Position numbers and translations under genes: made by a program. A DNA stretch of 50,396 bases from assembly GCA_039028155.1 (NCBI GenBank), contig JBCCIS010000035.1, forward strand, positions 1 through 50,396. The letters run 5' to 3'. The notes under the pieces are model-generated. The model made no database searches, was not told the origin of the DNA, and saw nothing but the letters and a program-made list of their open reading frames with translations. Within the stretch, counting starts at the first letter, position 1. Every line of letters starts with the position of its first letter. Of the stretch, positions 16,400 through 24,289 are shown in pieces. This DNA is from Pseudomonadota bacterium. Lineage in GTDB: Bacteria; Pseudomonadota; Alphaproteobacteria; SP197.

Positions 16400-17527
16400 T
16401 CAATCGGCCGATAGGGACGCGCGAAAACCCGCGACAAACGCGTCGACATCGGGCTCGATGCAAACGATGACCCAGGCGCCTTTGGCCATGTCCCTGACCA
16501 GGCCGCCCGCATCCGCCGTCGCCAGATGGTGGCGCGGTTCGCCGCGCCAGTTCGTTGCGGGAAAGTCGTCCGCCGTGCCGGGATAGGACCAGCCGCTTGC
16601 CGCCGTTTCGGCCATGACATGCAGCGGCAGCAATGTGAACCGGCAGACCGACCCGTCGAACGCGATGCTCGCCGTCAACGGATCCCAGAAGTAGAACCCG
16701 CCGGATGCGATGGCGCCACTCAACACGTCATGGGCCCAGCGCGCCGGCGCCGTCTCGATGCCGTTGAAGATGCGGTCGGCGAGCGCGCTGTCGACCGGCG
16801 CGAGGTTGGTGGCGTCCAGGGGCACCAGGCGGATCGTCACGTCGGACGAAAACACCGCGTCCGCCGCCACGGGATCAAGGAACATGTTCCACTCAGCGAC
16901 CGTGTTGGCCGGCATCGTGCTGTCGCTGGGATCACCAACATTGCCGGATACATAGACGGCGCCGCCCATGACGACGACCTCGCGCACGTTCTCGACGATG
17001 TCAGGTGCCTTGTCGAAGGCAAGTGCGATGTTGGTCAAAGGCCCGATGGCCAGGATCCCGATCGGTTCGTCGGCCGCGCGCACCGTTTCGATGATCAGAT
17101 CGACACCGCCGCGCGGATCCGCCACCGCCTCAGCGACCGGCAGGGGTTTGAAGTTCTTCGGGTTCGCGGCGTCGCGCCAGGCCGGTGGCATGGCGTGAAA
17201 CCCGTCGAGTGGACTGGTCGCCCCGCACGCGACAGGGATGGCGCCGTCCTCGCCGGTGGCGAACAGAGCAAGCGCCAGCGCCATCGCCTCGGACCCCGGG
17301 CACCGCCCGACGCCGTCACCGACGATGCTGATCGCCCGGACGTCGATATCGGACCGGCCGAGCGCATAGAGCAGCGCCATCCAGTCTTCCTGGCCCATAT
17401 CGGTATCGATAATCCAGGCACGGGGAGCACCGGCATCGTCCGATTGCGCCTCCGCAAGGCCGCTTAACCCGGACAGCACCAACCAAACCCCTGCCCAAAG
17501 TGCGGCAATGCGACATCCCACCGACAC
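16400..17527 (-). CDS. Exported inosine-uridine-preferring-type nucleoside hydrolase
   Basis: 375 residues. The GTG start shares its first base with the stop of the preceding gene (TAGTG), so translation is probably coupled. A signal peptide (LWAGVWLVLSGLSGLAEA) directs it to the periplasm. The nucleoside hydrolase core is visible: WIIDTDMGQEDWMALLYAL (family DTDPGxDD, with Met-Gly-Gln-Glu-Asp here), LAIGPLTNIALAF, VVMGGAVYVSGN, EWNMFLDPVAADAVF and FYFWDPLTA. The enzyme splits the N-glycosidic bond of nucleosides, releasing base and ribose. Partner is the NHLP-type protein upstream. Confidence 0.87.
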   Translation of the reverse strand: MSVGCRIAALWAGVWLVLSGLSGLAEAQSDDAGAPRAWIIDTDMGQEDWMALLYALGRSDIDVRAISIVGDGVGRCPGSEAMALALALFATGEDGAIPVACGATSPLDGFHAMPPAWRDAANPKNFKPLPVAEAVADPRGGVDLIIETVRAADEPIGILAIGPLTNIALAFDKAPDIVENVREVVVMGGAVYVSGNVGDPSDSTMPANTVAEWNMFLDPVAADAVFSSDVTIRLVPLDATNLAPVDSALADRIFNGIETAPARWAHDVLSGAIASGGFYFWDPLTASIAFDGSVCRFTLLPLHVMAETAASGWSYPGTADDFPATNWRGEPRHHLATADAGGLVRDMAKGAWVIVCIEPDVDAFVAGFRASLSAD

Positions 17528-17844
17528 TAGGGCGCGTCCCCCAGGCCCCAGCAGGGATTGCGGTGGGTCGCCTCGTGTTTGGCGATCCGATCGGCGGTCG
17601 CGTCGTCCAGACCCATCCACGCGGGCACGCACGGCAGCACCAGATAGAAGACGTTCTCTTCCTCCTTGGCGATGCGGATCTCGACGCCGTCGGGGATCGT
17701 CTGACCGGGCTTGGCCTTGGCCAGTTCCTCCGCATAGACCGCCCTTGGATCGTCCAGAAGGCGTTTTCGGAAGGCCTCGTCCATGATCGCGCGGGCGATC
17801 AGACCGTCATCGAACGTGTTGCGTTGAAAGTGTTTCTCCGTCAT
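17527..17844 (-). CDS. NHLP (nitrile-hydratase-like leader peptide) family protein, candidate RiPP precursor
   Basis: 105 residues with GGAGGTCGCG before the ATG. Residues ~12-70 match the NHLP leader pattern: LIARAIMDEAFRKRLLDDPR, then TIPDGVEIRIAKEEENVFYLVLP. In this family the leader guides modification enzymes, and the region after V-L-P becomes a ribosomally made, modified product. Here the tail after VLP has ~35 residues with two Cys (CVPAWMG and RNPCWGLGDAP). No YcaO, radical-SAM, dehydratase or transporter gene is near, so it is an orphan precursor or a non-RiPP derivative. It is the first gene of a two-gene unit with the nucleoside hydrolase. Confidence 0.75.
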   Translation of the reverse strand: MTEKHFQRNTFDDGLIARAIMDEAFRKRLLDDPRAVYAEELAKAKPGQTIPDGVEIRIAKEEENVFYLVLPCVPAWMGLDDATADRIAKHEATHRNPCWGLGDAP

Positions 17845-18027
17845 CGCGACCTCCTGCCATCATGCAATTCCATCCGCAAGACCCTGTTGCGATGCTGACG
17901 CACACGGTATCGTCATTCAACCGGCAGGAAGTTTGAAGGGGCTGAAGCGTGTAGGTCCTTGGACTTGCCAAGGAGCGCCCCCATTCTTCTGTTGCGCGGT
18001 GGTCAAGGCACGCGCCTGGGAACTGCC

Positions 18028-19578
18028 ATGCCCGATACCGTCCCGTCACCCAAACCCAAACGCGGCGAGCGTTCGTCGCGGCGCAAGCACGCCGACAAAA
18101 CGCCCGCGCCCGCCGTCATCGCCGGCGTCCGGCGCCAGATCCCGCCCTATGTGCTGATGGCCGAGGAAGGCCTCGACCTCATCGAGCGTCACACCGACAG
18201 AATCCTCAAGGAGGTCGGCATCGAGTTTCGTGGCGACGAAGACGCGCTCCGACTCTGGCGAGACGCCGGCGCATCGGTCGACGGCAACCGCGTGCGCTTC
18301 GACGAAGGCCATCTCAAAGCCATCATCACCGCGACCTCGCCCAAGTCGTTCACCCAGCACGCGCGCAACCCCGACCGTTCGGTCGTCATTGGCGGCGACA
18401 ACGTCGTCTTCGCGCCGGCCTATGGCGCGCCCTTCGTGCACGACATGGATAACGGCCGGCGCTACGGCACGCTCAAGGATTTCCAGAACCTGATCACACT
18501 CGCCTACGCGTCGCCCTGGCTGCACCATTCCGGCGGCACGGTGTGCGAACCCGTCGATATTCCGGTCAACAAGCGCCACCTCGACATGGTCTACGCGCAC
18601 CTGACCTGCGGCGATAAACCGTTCATGGGGTCGGTCACCATGCCCGAACGCGCCGAGGACTCGATCGATCTCGCGCGCATCGCCTTCGGCGAAGACTTCG
18701 TCGACAAGAACTGCGTCATCATGGGCAATATCAACATGAACTCGCCCTTGGTTTACGACGGCGCCATGTCCGGCTCGTTGCGCGCCTACGCCCGCGCCAA
18801 CCAGTGTCCGGTGGTCGTGCCCTTCATCCTGGGCGGCGCGACCGGTCCCGTCACCATGGCCGGCATGATCGCGCAGTCGATGGCCGAGGTGATGGTCGGC
18901 ATTGCGCTCGGCCAGCTCGAGCGGCCGGGCTCGCCAGCCGTTTTCGGCAACTTCCTGACCACCGTCGACTTAAAGACCGGCTCGCCCACCTTCGGCACGC
19001 CGGAGCCGGCGCTGGGGTCTTACGTCGCCGCGCAACTGGCCCGGCGCATCGGCCTGCCGCTACGCTGCAGCGGCGCGTTCTCCTCGTCCAAGCTGCCGGA
19101 CGCCCAGGCGATGCAGGAAAGCGTCAACTCCATGAACACCGCCATCCTGTGCGGCGCCAACTTCGTCCTGCACGCCGCCGGCTGGCTCGAAGCCGCGCTC
19201 ACCATCGGCTACGAAAAACTCATGCTCGACGCCGACTATCTGGGCGCCCTCCACACGTTCGTGCGGGGCCTTCCCACCGACGACAACGCGCTCGCCATGG
19301 ATGCCTTCGCGGAAGTCGGCCCCGGCAACCACTTCTTCGGCTGTCAGCATACGCTGGCCAACTACGAGACCGCCTTCCACCGCTCCGACCTCGCCGACAC
19401 CCAGGCCTATGAGAACTGGCTCGACAACGGCGCGATGGATGCCACCACCCGCGCCAACGCCGCCTGGAAAAAGGTGCTGAAGGAAACCGAACCGCCGCCG
19501 CTCGACTCCGGCATCGACGACGGGCTCAAAGACTATATCGCGCGCAAGAAGGAGACCCTGCCGGACATCTGGCACTGA
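18028..19578 (+). CDS. MttB-family (COG5598) trimethylamine-methyltransferase-like protein, non-pyrrolysine
   Basis: 516 residues. The TIM-barrel methyltransferase family is recognised by YVLMAEEGLDLIERHTDRIL at the N-terminus, then VFAPAYGAPFVHD, LHHSGGTVCEPVDI, NINMNSPLVYDG and LLHAAGW-type FVLHAAGWLEAALTIGYEK. True TMA methyltransferases carry pyrrolysine at an in-frame TAG; this gene has none, so it belongs to the glycine-betaine/other-quaternary-amine (MtgB-like) branch. It would transfer a methyl group to a corrinoid protein, but no corrinoid protein gene is adjacent. ATG 18028 chosen since upstream residues show no family similarity. Confidence 0.88.
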   Translation: MPDTVPSPKPKRGERSSRRKHADKTPAPAVIAGVRRQIPPYVLMAEEGLDLIERHTDRILKEVGIEFRGDEDALRLWRDAGASVDGNRVRFDEGHLKAIITATSPKSFTQHARNPDRSVVIGGDNVVFAPAYGAPFVHDMDNGRRYGTLKDFQNLITLAYASPWLHHSGGTVCEPVDIPVNKRHLDMVYAHLTCGDKPFMGSVTMPERAEDSIDLARIAFGEDFVDKNCVIMGNINMNSPLVYDGAMSGSLRAYARANQCPVVVPFILGGATGPVTMAGMIAQSMAEVMVGIALGQLERPGSPAVFGNFLTTVDLKTGSPTFGTPEPALGSYVAAQLARRIGLPLRCSGAFSSSKLPDAQAMQESVNSMNTAILCGANFVLHAAGWLEAALTIGYEKLMLDADYLGALHTFVRGLPTDDNALAMDAFAEVGPGNHFFGCQHTLANYETAFHRSDLADTQAYENWLDNGAMDATTRANAAWKKVLKETEPPPLDSGIDDGLKDYIARKKETLPDIWH

Positions 19579-19588
19579 GGGAGCTTCG

Positions 19589-20047
19589 TCACGCCACCAC
19601 CGCCTCAATGTCGATCGGGTCGGCCCGGACGCCGGCGCGACGGAACGCGTCGGGGCCGTCGGCGCCTGGTTCGAGCGTCGAAAAATAGAGCTCAACCGTG
19701 TGACCGTCGGGGTCCAGCATATAGATGCCATAAGCAACGCCGTGATCGGCGGTCCCGGTCACCTCGACGCCGCGTTCCTTCAGCCGCCGGTAAGCTGCCT
19801 TGTAGTCGTCGAGGGAACCGTCAAACTCGAAGGCCAGGTGGTTGAGGTCCTGTGGCTCGCCGCCAGACGCATCCTGTTTCTCGAACAGAGCGAGATCATG
19901 GTCGCGCGTGCCAAATGACAGGAAATTCGCCCGAAATCCCTCTGCAACACCCACGAGGTCCATGTCGAAGAGATCGCGATACCAAGCGGTCGATGCATCG
20001 AGATCGCGGACGTAGAGGACGATGTGGGCCAATTGCTTGATCTTCAT
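19589..20047 (-). CDS. VOC-superfamily metalloprotein (glyoxalase/dioxygenase type)
   Basis: 152 residues with a GAGGAAG site before ATG 20047. Both VOC modules are present: LAHIVLYVRDLDASTAWYRD, DLNHLAFEFDGSLDDYKAAY and GIYMLDPDGHTVELYF. The two His and the Glu (AHIVL, NHLAF, VELYF) fit a 2-His-1-Glu metal site as in extradiol dioxygenases and glyoxalases. It is convergent with the MttB-family gene (10-base gap). Substrate unknown. Confidence 0.9.
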   Translation of the reverse strand: MKIKQLAHIVLYVRDLDASTAWYRDLFDMDLVGVAEGFRANFLSFGTRDHDLALFEKQDASGGEPQDLNHLAFEFDGSLDDYKAAYRRLKERGVEVTGTADHGVAYGIYMLDPDGHTVELYFSTLEPGADGPDAFRRAGVRADPIDIEAVVA

Positions 20048-20114
20048 GGTTTTCTTCCTCTCCCCTGGATTGCGACAGCATAACCCCTCACCTTGGGTAC
20101 GCCGCAAGAAGGGG

Positions 20115-20143
20115 GTGACATCGGCCCCTGATCTCTGTATCTA
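20115..20143 (+). promoter_or_regulatory. Sigma-70-type promoter for the DAHP synthase leader transcript
   Basis: GTGACA at 20115-20120 and TATCTA at 20138-20143, separated by exactly 17 bases, fit -35 and -10 boxes. Transcription would start near 20149-20151, two to four bases before the leader-peptide ATG, so the transcript would be almost leaderless. Confidence 0.65.
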
Positions 20144-20152
20144 CCCTGCCCC

Positions 20153-20239
20153 ATGACCTCGACTGGCCGCCATACCGCGTACTTTTGGTACTTTGGCTAT
20201 CCGACGCCCCTGGCGCCGGCAGAGGATCGTTCGGCTTAA
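20153..20239 (+). CDS. Aromatic-rich leader peptide of the DAHP synthase attenuator
   Basis: A 28-codon ORF whose middle reads TAYFWYFGYP: Tyr, Phe, Trp, Tyr, Phe and Tyr within seven codons (20180-20200). These are the end products of the pathway that the downstream gene starts. The peptide ends at TAA 20237-20239, 94 bases before the DAHP synthase ATG. There is no ribosome-binding site, which fits an almost leaderless transcript. A run of regulatory codons like this is the hallmark of ribosome-mediated attenuation; the peptide itself is not expected to have another role. Confidence 0.85.
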   Translation: MTSTGRHTAYFWYFGYPTPLAPAEDRSA

Positions 20240-20296
20240 ATTCAAGCAGCAGCCGATCTCCCCGAACCGCCGCCAGGGTCCTTGGCGGCGTTTTTT
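20210..20296 (+). promoter_or_regulatory. Transcription attenuator (antiterminator and terminator arms)
   Basis: The segment CTGGCGCCGG (20210-20219), ten bases beyond the last aromatic codon, can pair at 9 of 10 positions with CCGCCGCCAG (20267-20276), the 5' arm of the terminator. A ribosome stalled at the aromatic codons would leave this antiterminator free to form. A ribosome that reaches the stop at 20237 would cover it and let the terminator form. TCGGCT (20231-20236) can also pair with AGCCGA (20251-20256) as a pause hairpin. Confidence 0.75.
20268..20296 (+). terminator. Attenuator terminator hairpin with T6 tract
   Basis: CGCCGCCAGG (20268-20277) pairs with CTTGGCGGCG (20281-20290) through ten base pairs including one G-U, with a three-base loop, followed directly by six T (20291-20296). 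It lies between the leader peptide and the DAHP synthase start. Confidence 0.88.
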
Positions 20297-20332
20297 GTGG
20301 CCGCCGGCACCCCAACACCCCGGAGCCATACG

Positions 20333-21397
20333 ATGAAAACCGCCACCCAGTTGACCGACGACCTTCGCATCGAGCGCCTCGATACGCTGAGCACGCCCGC
20401 CGAGGTGATCGAGGAAGCGCCGTCCAACCCGGCCATCGCGCACACGGTGGATGGCGCCCACCGGGCGATCCACAGGATCCTGCATGGCGAGGACGACCGC
20501 CTGGTCGTCGTCATCGGCCCGTGTTCGATCCACGATCCCAAAGCGGCGATGGAGTACGCCAACCGCCTGATCGCCGAGCGCCGGCGCCATGCCGAGGATC
20601 TGGAGATCCTGATGCGCGTCTATTTCGAGAAGCCGCGCACCACGGTCGGCTGGAAGGGGCTGATCAACGATCCGCGCCTCGACGACAGCTTCCAGATCAA
20701 CGAGGGCCTGCGCCTGGCGCGCCGCCTGCTGCTCGACGTCAATTCGCTCGGCCTGCCCGCGGCCTGCGAGTTTCTGGACGTCATGACGCCGCAATACATC
20801 GCCGACCTCGTCGCCTGGGGCGCGATCGGCGCGCGCACGACCGAAAGCCAGGTGCACCGCGAGATGGCGTCGGGCCTCTCCTGCCCGGTCGGCTTCAAGA
20901 ACGGCACCAACGGTGACGTGAAGATCGCCGCCGACGCCGTCCAGGCGGCCACCAACCCGCATCACTTCCTGGCGATCACCAAGGAGGGCCGCGCCTCCAT
21001 CGCGACAACCACTGGCAACGCCGACGCGCACGTCGTGCTGCGCGGTGGTGCGGCGCCCAACTATGACGCCGCCGGTATCGAGGCCGCCGCCACGCAATTG
21101 GTCAAGGCCGGCTTGCGGGAGGCCATCATGGTCGACGCCAGCCACGGCAATTCCGGCAAGGACCACACCAGGCAGCCCGGCGTCATCGCCGACATCGCGG
21201 GCCAACTCGCTGGCGGCGAGAAACGTATCATCGGCGTCATGATCGAAAGCCACCTGGTCGCCGGCCGCCAGGACATGAAACCGGGCGAGCCGCTCACCTA
21301 CGGCCAGTCGATCACCGATGCCTGCATGGATTGGGAAACCTCGGTCGCGGTGCTGGACGACCTGGCGGCGGGCGTGCGCGCGCGGCGGGAGGCGTAG
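20333..21397 (+). CDS. aroG: 3-deoxy-7-phosphoheptulonate (DAHP) synthase, class I
   Basis: 354 residues, the normal length for class I (AroF/G/H) enzymes. Motifs: VVVIGPCSIHDPKAAMEYA, LMRVYFEKPRTTVGWKG, TESQVHREMASGLSCPVGFK, VDASHGNSGKDH and GVMIESHLVAG. The enzyme condenses phosphoenolpyruvate and erythrose 4-phosphate, the first step to Tyr, Phe and Trp. GGAG at 20322-20325 fixes the start. Expression is probably controlled by the attenuator upstream, in addition to the feedback inhibition common in this family. Which aromatic amino acid inhibits the enzyme cannot be told. Confidence 0.95.
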   Translation: MKTATQLTDDLRIERLDTLSTPAEVIEEAPSNPAIAHTVDGAHRAIHRILHGEDDRLVVVIGPCSIHDPKAAMEYANRLIAERRRHAEDLEILMRVYFEKPRTTVGWKGLINDPRLDDSFQINEGLRLARRLLLDVNSLGLPAACEFLDVMTPQYIADLVAWGAIGARTTESQVHREMASGLSCPVGFKNGTNGDVKIAADAVQAATNPHHFLAITKEGRASIATTTGNADAHVVLRGGAAPNYDAAGIEAAATQLVKAGLREAIMVDASHGNSGKDHTRQPGVIADIAGQLAGGEKRIIGVMIESHLVAGRQDMKPGEPLTYGQSITDACMDWETSVAVLDDLAAGVRARREA

Positions 21398-21464
21398 GCG
21401 CCGACCCCACCACGCCCTCTCACCCAGCTCCGGCTAGGACGCTGCCGCGCCCAAACCTGCGCAA

Positions 21465-21550
21465 CCCTCTCCCCCACCGAAGCGGGGGCGAGGGGACGTG
21501 GCGACGGTCCTTCTTCCCCTCTCCCGTGAACGCGAGAGGGAGGGTGAGGG
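21465..21550. repeat. Tandem GC-rich palindromes between convergent genes
   Basis: Two adjacent hairpins: CCCTC-T-CCCCC (21465-21475) with GGGGG-C-GAGGG (21484-21494), and CCCTCTC (21517-21523) with GAGAGGG (21534-21540), followed by GAGGGTGAGGG. This CCCTCTCCC / GGGAGAGGG type is common as an intergenic palindromic repeat in alphaproteobacterial genomes. Between the convergent DAHP synthase and hydrolase genes it may also act as a bidirectional terminator. Confidence 0.7.
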
Positions 21551-21583
21551 TCGGCCGGCCGCATCGACGACACCAGTCATGCC

Positions 21584-22408
21584 TTAGCCGCCCGCGTACT
21601 TCTCCAGGAACGCGCTCATACGCGCGTAGGCGTCATCGGCCGCGACCGGGTCATACGTCATACCCTGGATCGGCGGGCCGTCCAGCAGTTCTTCCAGGTC
21701 GAAGCCGTGGCTGGCGCCGGGATAGACGACGAGACCGTATTCGTGATCCAGCTTGCGTGGCATGAACATGGCGATGCAGCGTTGTGCGGGTGTCCAGACA
21801 TCCGCGTCGCCGATCATGATCAGAAGCGGCGAGTCCAGGTCCAGCATGCTTGGCGCGCAACCGGGATAGATGGCAATTGCCGCGGCGAACGGACGCTGCC
21901 GGTCCGGCTGTTCGCTCTTGATGCTCTCGATCGCGGCCAGCACGGCCGAGCCGCCATGGGACCAGCCGATGATGGCGATGGCGTCCGGGTCGACATAGTC
22001 GAGACCCTCCAGGAACGTCTTGCCTGCATGGGCGTCGCGCGCGCGGATCGCCGGGCTGGCGACGGCGCGGTGCTCGCGGCACACCCCGTCGATGCCGCGC
22101 GGCCCGTAACTGTCGATCCTCAGCGCGACGTAGCCCAGCGCGCCAAAAAACCGCTCCGCCCACGCCGCGGTCGGATAGGTCCCGCCGCAGCCGTTCAACA
22201 GCACCACCGCCGGGAACGGCCCCTCGCCCGCGGGTCGCGCCAGTGCCGCCGACAGCACCGTCGTCTCGCCGGAGAACTCGGTCATCGGAAACTGGACGGT
22301 CTCGATCTCCGCACGCGCGTCGGGCACGAACGTCATCAGCAGACACAACGCCACAAGCGATCTACCGATCGCGGCGCCCGTCGTCCAACCATGTCGCGCT
22401 TTCGCCAT
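21584..22408 (-). CDS. Exported dienelactone-hydrolase-like alpha/beta hydrolase
   Basis: 274 residues. A signal peptide (SLVALCLLMTFVPDARA) precedes the mature domain. Dienelactone-hydrolase-like features are PAVVLLNGCGGTYP, IIGWSHGGSAVLAA (nucleophile, Ser instead of Cys), IGDADVWTP (Asp) and GASHGFDLEEL (His). It hydrolyses an ester or lactone in the periplasm; substrate unknown. ATG 22408 lies 14 bases after the stop of the MFS gene, so the two are probably one operon. No clear ribosome-binding site, consistent with translational coupling. Confidence 0.85.
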   Translation of the reverse strand: MAKARHGWTTGAAIGRSLVALCLLMTFVPDARAEIETVQFPMTEFSGETTVLSAALARPAGEGPFPAVVLLNGCGGTYPTAAWAERFFGALGYVALRIDSYGPRGIDGVCREHRAVASPAIRARDAHAGKTFLEGLDYVDPDAIAIIGWSHGGSAVLAAIESIKSEQPDRQRPFAAAIAIYPGCAPSMLDLDSPLLIMIGDADVWTPAQRCIAMFMPRKLDHEYGLVVYPGASHGFDLEELLDGPPIQGMTYDPVAADDAYARMSAFLEKYAGG

Positions 22409-22422
22409 GCCCCAGGCTCGGC

Positions 22423-23760
22423 TTATGTGGGGCTTTCCGCAAGCTTCTTCAGTCGCGCGAGATCCCGGTCCGGCTGATGCCAGATCAAAAGCCCGATGAC
22501 CGACGAGGCGGCGAACGCCGCGATCAGCACGAACGCCGCGTCGAAACTGCCGGTCGCGTCCAGCGCGAAACCGGTCAGCGCCGGGGCAAGGAAACCGGAA
22601 ATCGCCAGGCCGCTGTTCATCACACCCATGCATGTGCCGGCCGCGCGCGGCACGATGTCGGCGATCACGGCGTAGAAGACGGGGTTGGCGCCCAAGCCGG
22701 CCGCCACGGCAACCGTCATGCAGGCCAGGGCCACGGGCAGGCTGTCGGCAAAAAGCAGGGGCAGGACCGCAATCGCGATCAACGCGTGCGACCCGGCCAT
22801 CAGGTAACTCCGCGCAACCCGGGTGCGCCCGGTCCTAACCAGCAGCCGGTCAGACCAACGCCCGACGAGATAAAGCGATACCGCGGCGGCGGCCCACGGC
22901 AGCGACGCCAGCCAGCCGATTTGCGTGAGATCCAGGTGATAGGTCGTGCGCAGAAAGTCCGGCAACCAGGTCATGACGAAGAACAACAGATAGCCGAAGA
23001 CGAAGTAGGACCAATAGCCCGCCAGCAAGGTCGGCGTCGTCAGGATGATGCGCCAGTCAGCGCGCGACAGACCGCTGTTACCGGCGGGCGTGGCCTGCGC
23101 CTCACGGCCCTCGGCGATGTGGTCCCGCTCGGCGCCGTTCACGAAGCGCGACTGCGATGGAAAGTCGCGTCCCAGAAGATACCAGGCCGGCAGCCATGCC
23201 AGACCCGCCGCCGCCAGAATGAAGAACATTACCCGCCAGCCGAACGCGGTGATCAGATACGTCACCAAAGGCGCGCCGACGGCAAGCGCGACCGGGATCG
23301 CGACCAGCGCGATCGCGACGGCGGTCGCCCGTTCGTGCGGCGGCAGCCACCGCTCGACGATGCGCGAGTGCGCCGGGAACGACGGCCCTTCCGCCAGGCC
23401 CAGGACCATGCGCGCAAAATAGAGCATCAGAAAACCGGTCGCCACGCCTGTCCAGCCGATGGCGAGCGACCACAGCACGACGGCGATCAGAAACGTCACG
23501 CGCGCGCCGAAACGGTCGGCGACATAACCGCCTGGAAAGGTGGTGATGAGATAACCGATGCCGAAGGCGCCGAGGACCAGACCCAGCTCGGATGCCGACA
23601 GATCGAACTCCGCGCTGATCAGGTGGGCGGCGAACGCGATCGCCGAGCGATCGACATAGTTGACAGTATTGATCGCGAAGAGCAGCAGAATGATCGTCCA
23701 GCGGAACCGGCTGGCCGATGCGGACGCCGCGTTCACGACACGGTCCGGAGGAGCGTACAC
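22423..23760 (-). CDS. MFS transporter, anion:cation symporter (ACS)-like
   Basis: About 445 residues with 12 membrane segments. NYVDRSAIAFAAHLISAEF in helix 1 and GGYVADRFGARVTF between helices 2 and 3 are MFS and ACS-family signatures; the family imports organic anions such as sugar acids and aromatic acids with protons. The start is uncertain: GTG 23760 (25 bases after the ytoQ-like stop) or GTG 23736, neither with a good ribosome-binding site. It is followed in the same operon by an exported hydrolase, which fits hydrolysis of a periplasmic ester and uptake of the acid (inference). Confidence 0.88.
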   Translation of the reverse strand: MYAPPDRVVNAASASASRFRWTIILLLFAINTVNYVDRSAIAFAAHLISAEFDLSASELGLVLGAFGIGYLITTFPGGYVADRFGARVTFLIAVVLWSLAIGWTGVATGFLMLYFARMVLGLAEGPSFPAHSRIVERWLPPHERATAVAIALVAIPVALAVGAPLVTYLITAFGWRVMFFILAAAGLAWLPAWYLLGRDFPSQSRFVNGAERDHIAEGREAQATPAGNSGLSRADWRIILTTPTLLAGYWSYFVFGYLLFFVMTWLPDFLRTTYHLDLTQIGWLASLPWAAAAVSLYLVGRWSDRLLVRTGRTRVARSYLMAGSHALIAIAVLPLLFADSLPVALACMTVAVAAGLGANPVFYAVIADIVPRAAGTCMGVMNSGLAISGFLAPALTGFALDATGSFDAAFVLIAAFAASSVIGLLIWHQPDRDLARLKKLAESPT

Positions 23761-23785
23761 ATGGCTGGGTTCGATGCCGCCAAAA

Positions 23786-24253
23786 TCAACCTGCTTTGGG
23801 CAGCCTGCCGTTGATGGCGTAGTCCAGAATCTGCACGACCTGTTCGGGCTCCTCGGCGACGGCCAGCGCGGCGGCGTCAACCTCCTTCAGCGCGTGTTGA
23901 TGTTCGGACGGATGCAAGACGATCAGGGGTTTGCCCAGCGCCGCCGCGTAACCGGCGTCGAATGCCGCGTTCCACTGTTTGTACTTCTCTCCGAAGCGCA
24001 CCACGACCAGATCCGCGTCACCGATCATGGTGCGCGTGCGCAGCGCGTTCACCTTCGCACCCTTGTGATCGTGCCAGAACGCATCGTTCTCGGCGCCCAG
24101 GATGCGCACGCCGCAATCATCCGACGAATCGTGATCGGTCACCGGACTGGTCAGCCTGACCGGCAGGTCGGCCGCCTTCACCGCGGCGGCGATGCGCTCG
24201 CGCCAATCAGTGTGGATTTCACCCGACAGATAGACATTCCAGGTTTGGCTCAT
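23786..24253 (-). CDS. YtoQ family protein
   Basis: 155 residues, full length. The family signature is close throughout: VYLSGEIHTDWRERI, SPVTDHDSSDDCGVRILG, FWHDHKGAKVNALRTRT, VVVRFGEKYKQWNAAFDAGY and AALGKPLIVLH. YtoQ proteins have a nucleoside 2-deoxyribosyltransferase-like fold; their reaction is not established. GAGGATC precedes the ATG. It lies upstream of the MFS transporter gene with a 25-base gap, so the three genes may be one transcript. Confidence 0.92.
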   Translation of the reverse strand: MSQTWNVYLSGEIHTDWRERIAAAVKAADLPVRLTSPVTDHDSSDDCGVRILGAENDAFWHDHKGAKVNALRTRTMIGDADLVVVRFGEKYKQWNAAFDAGYAAALGKPLIVLHPSEHQHALKEVDAAALAVAEEPEQVVQILDYAINGRLPKAG

Positions 24254-24289
24254 TGTGCGGATCCTCTTCCTTTCGTTCGCGCGCGCCCT

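Noticed and set aside
20141-21253. Long antisense open frame opposite the DAHP synthase gene
   Set aside because: High-GC third-position artefact; composition is Arg/His/Gly-rich and the opposite strand has a clear enzyme.
21465-21550. CRISPR-like array from the two adjacent palindromes
   Set aside because: Only two unequal hairpins, no regular spacing or spacers.
22243-23814. 523-codon open frame antisense to the MFS and hydrolase genes
   Set aside because: Residue composition is extremely Arg/Gln/His-rich with no recognisable domain; the minus strand carries two clear genes.
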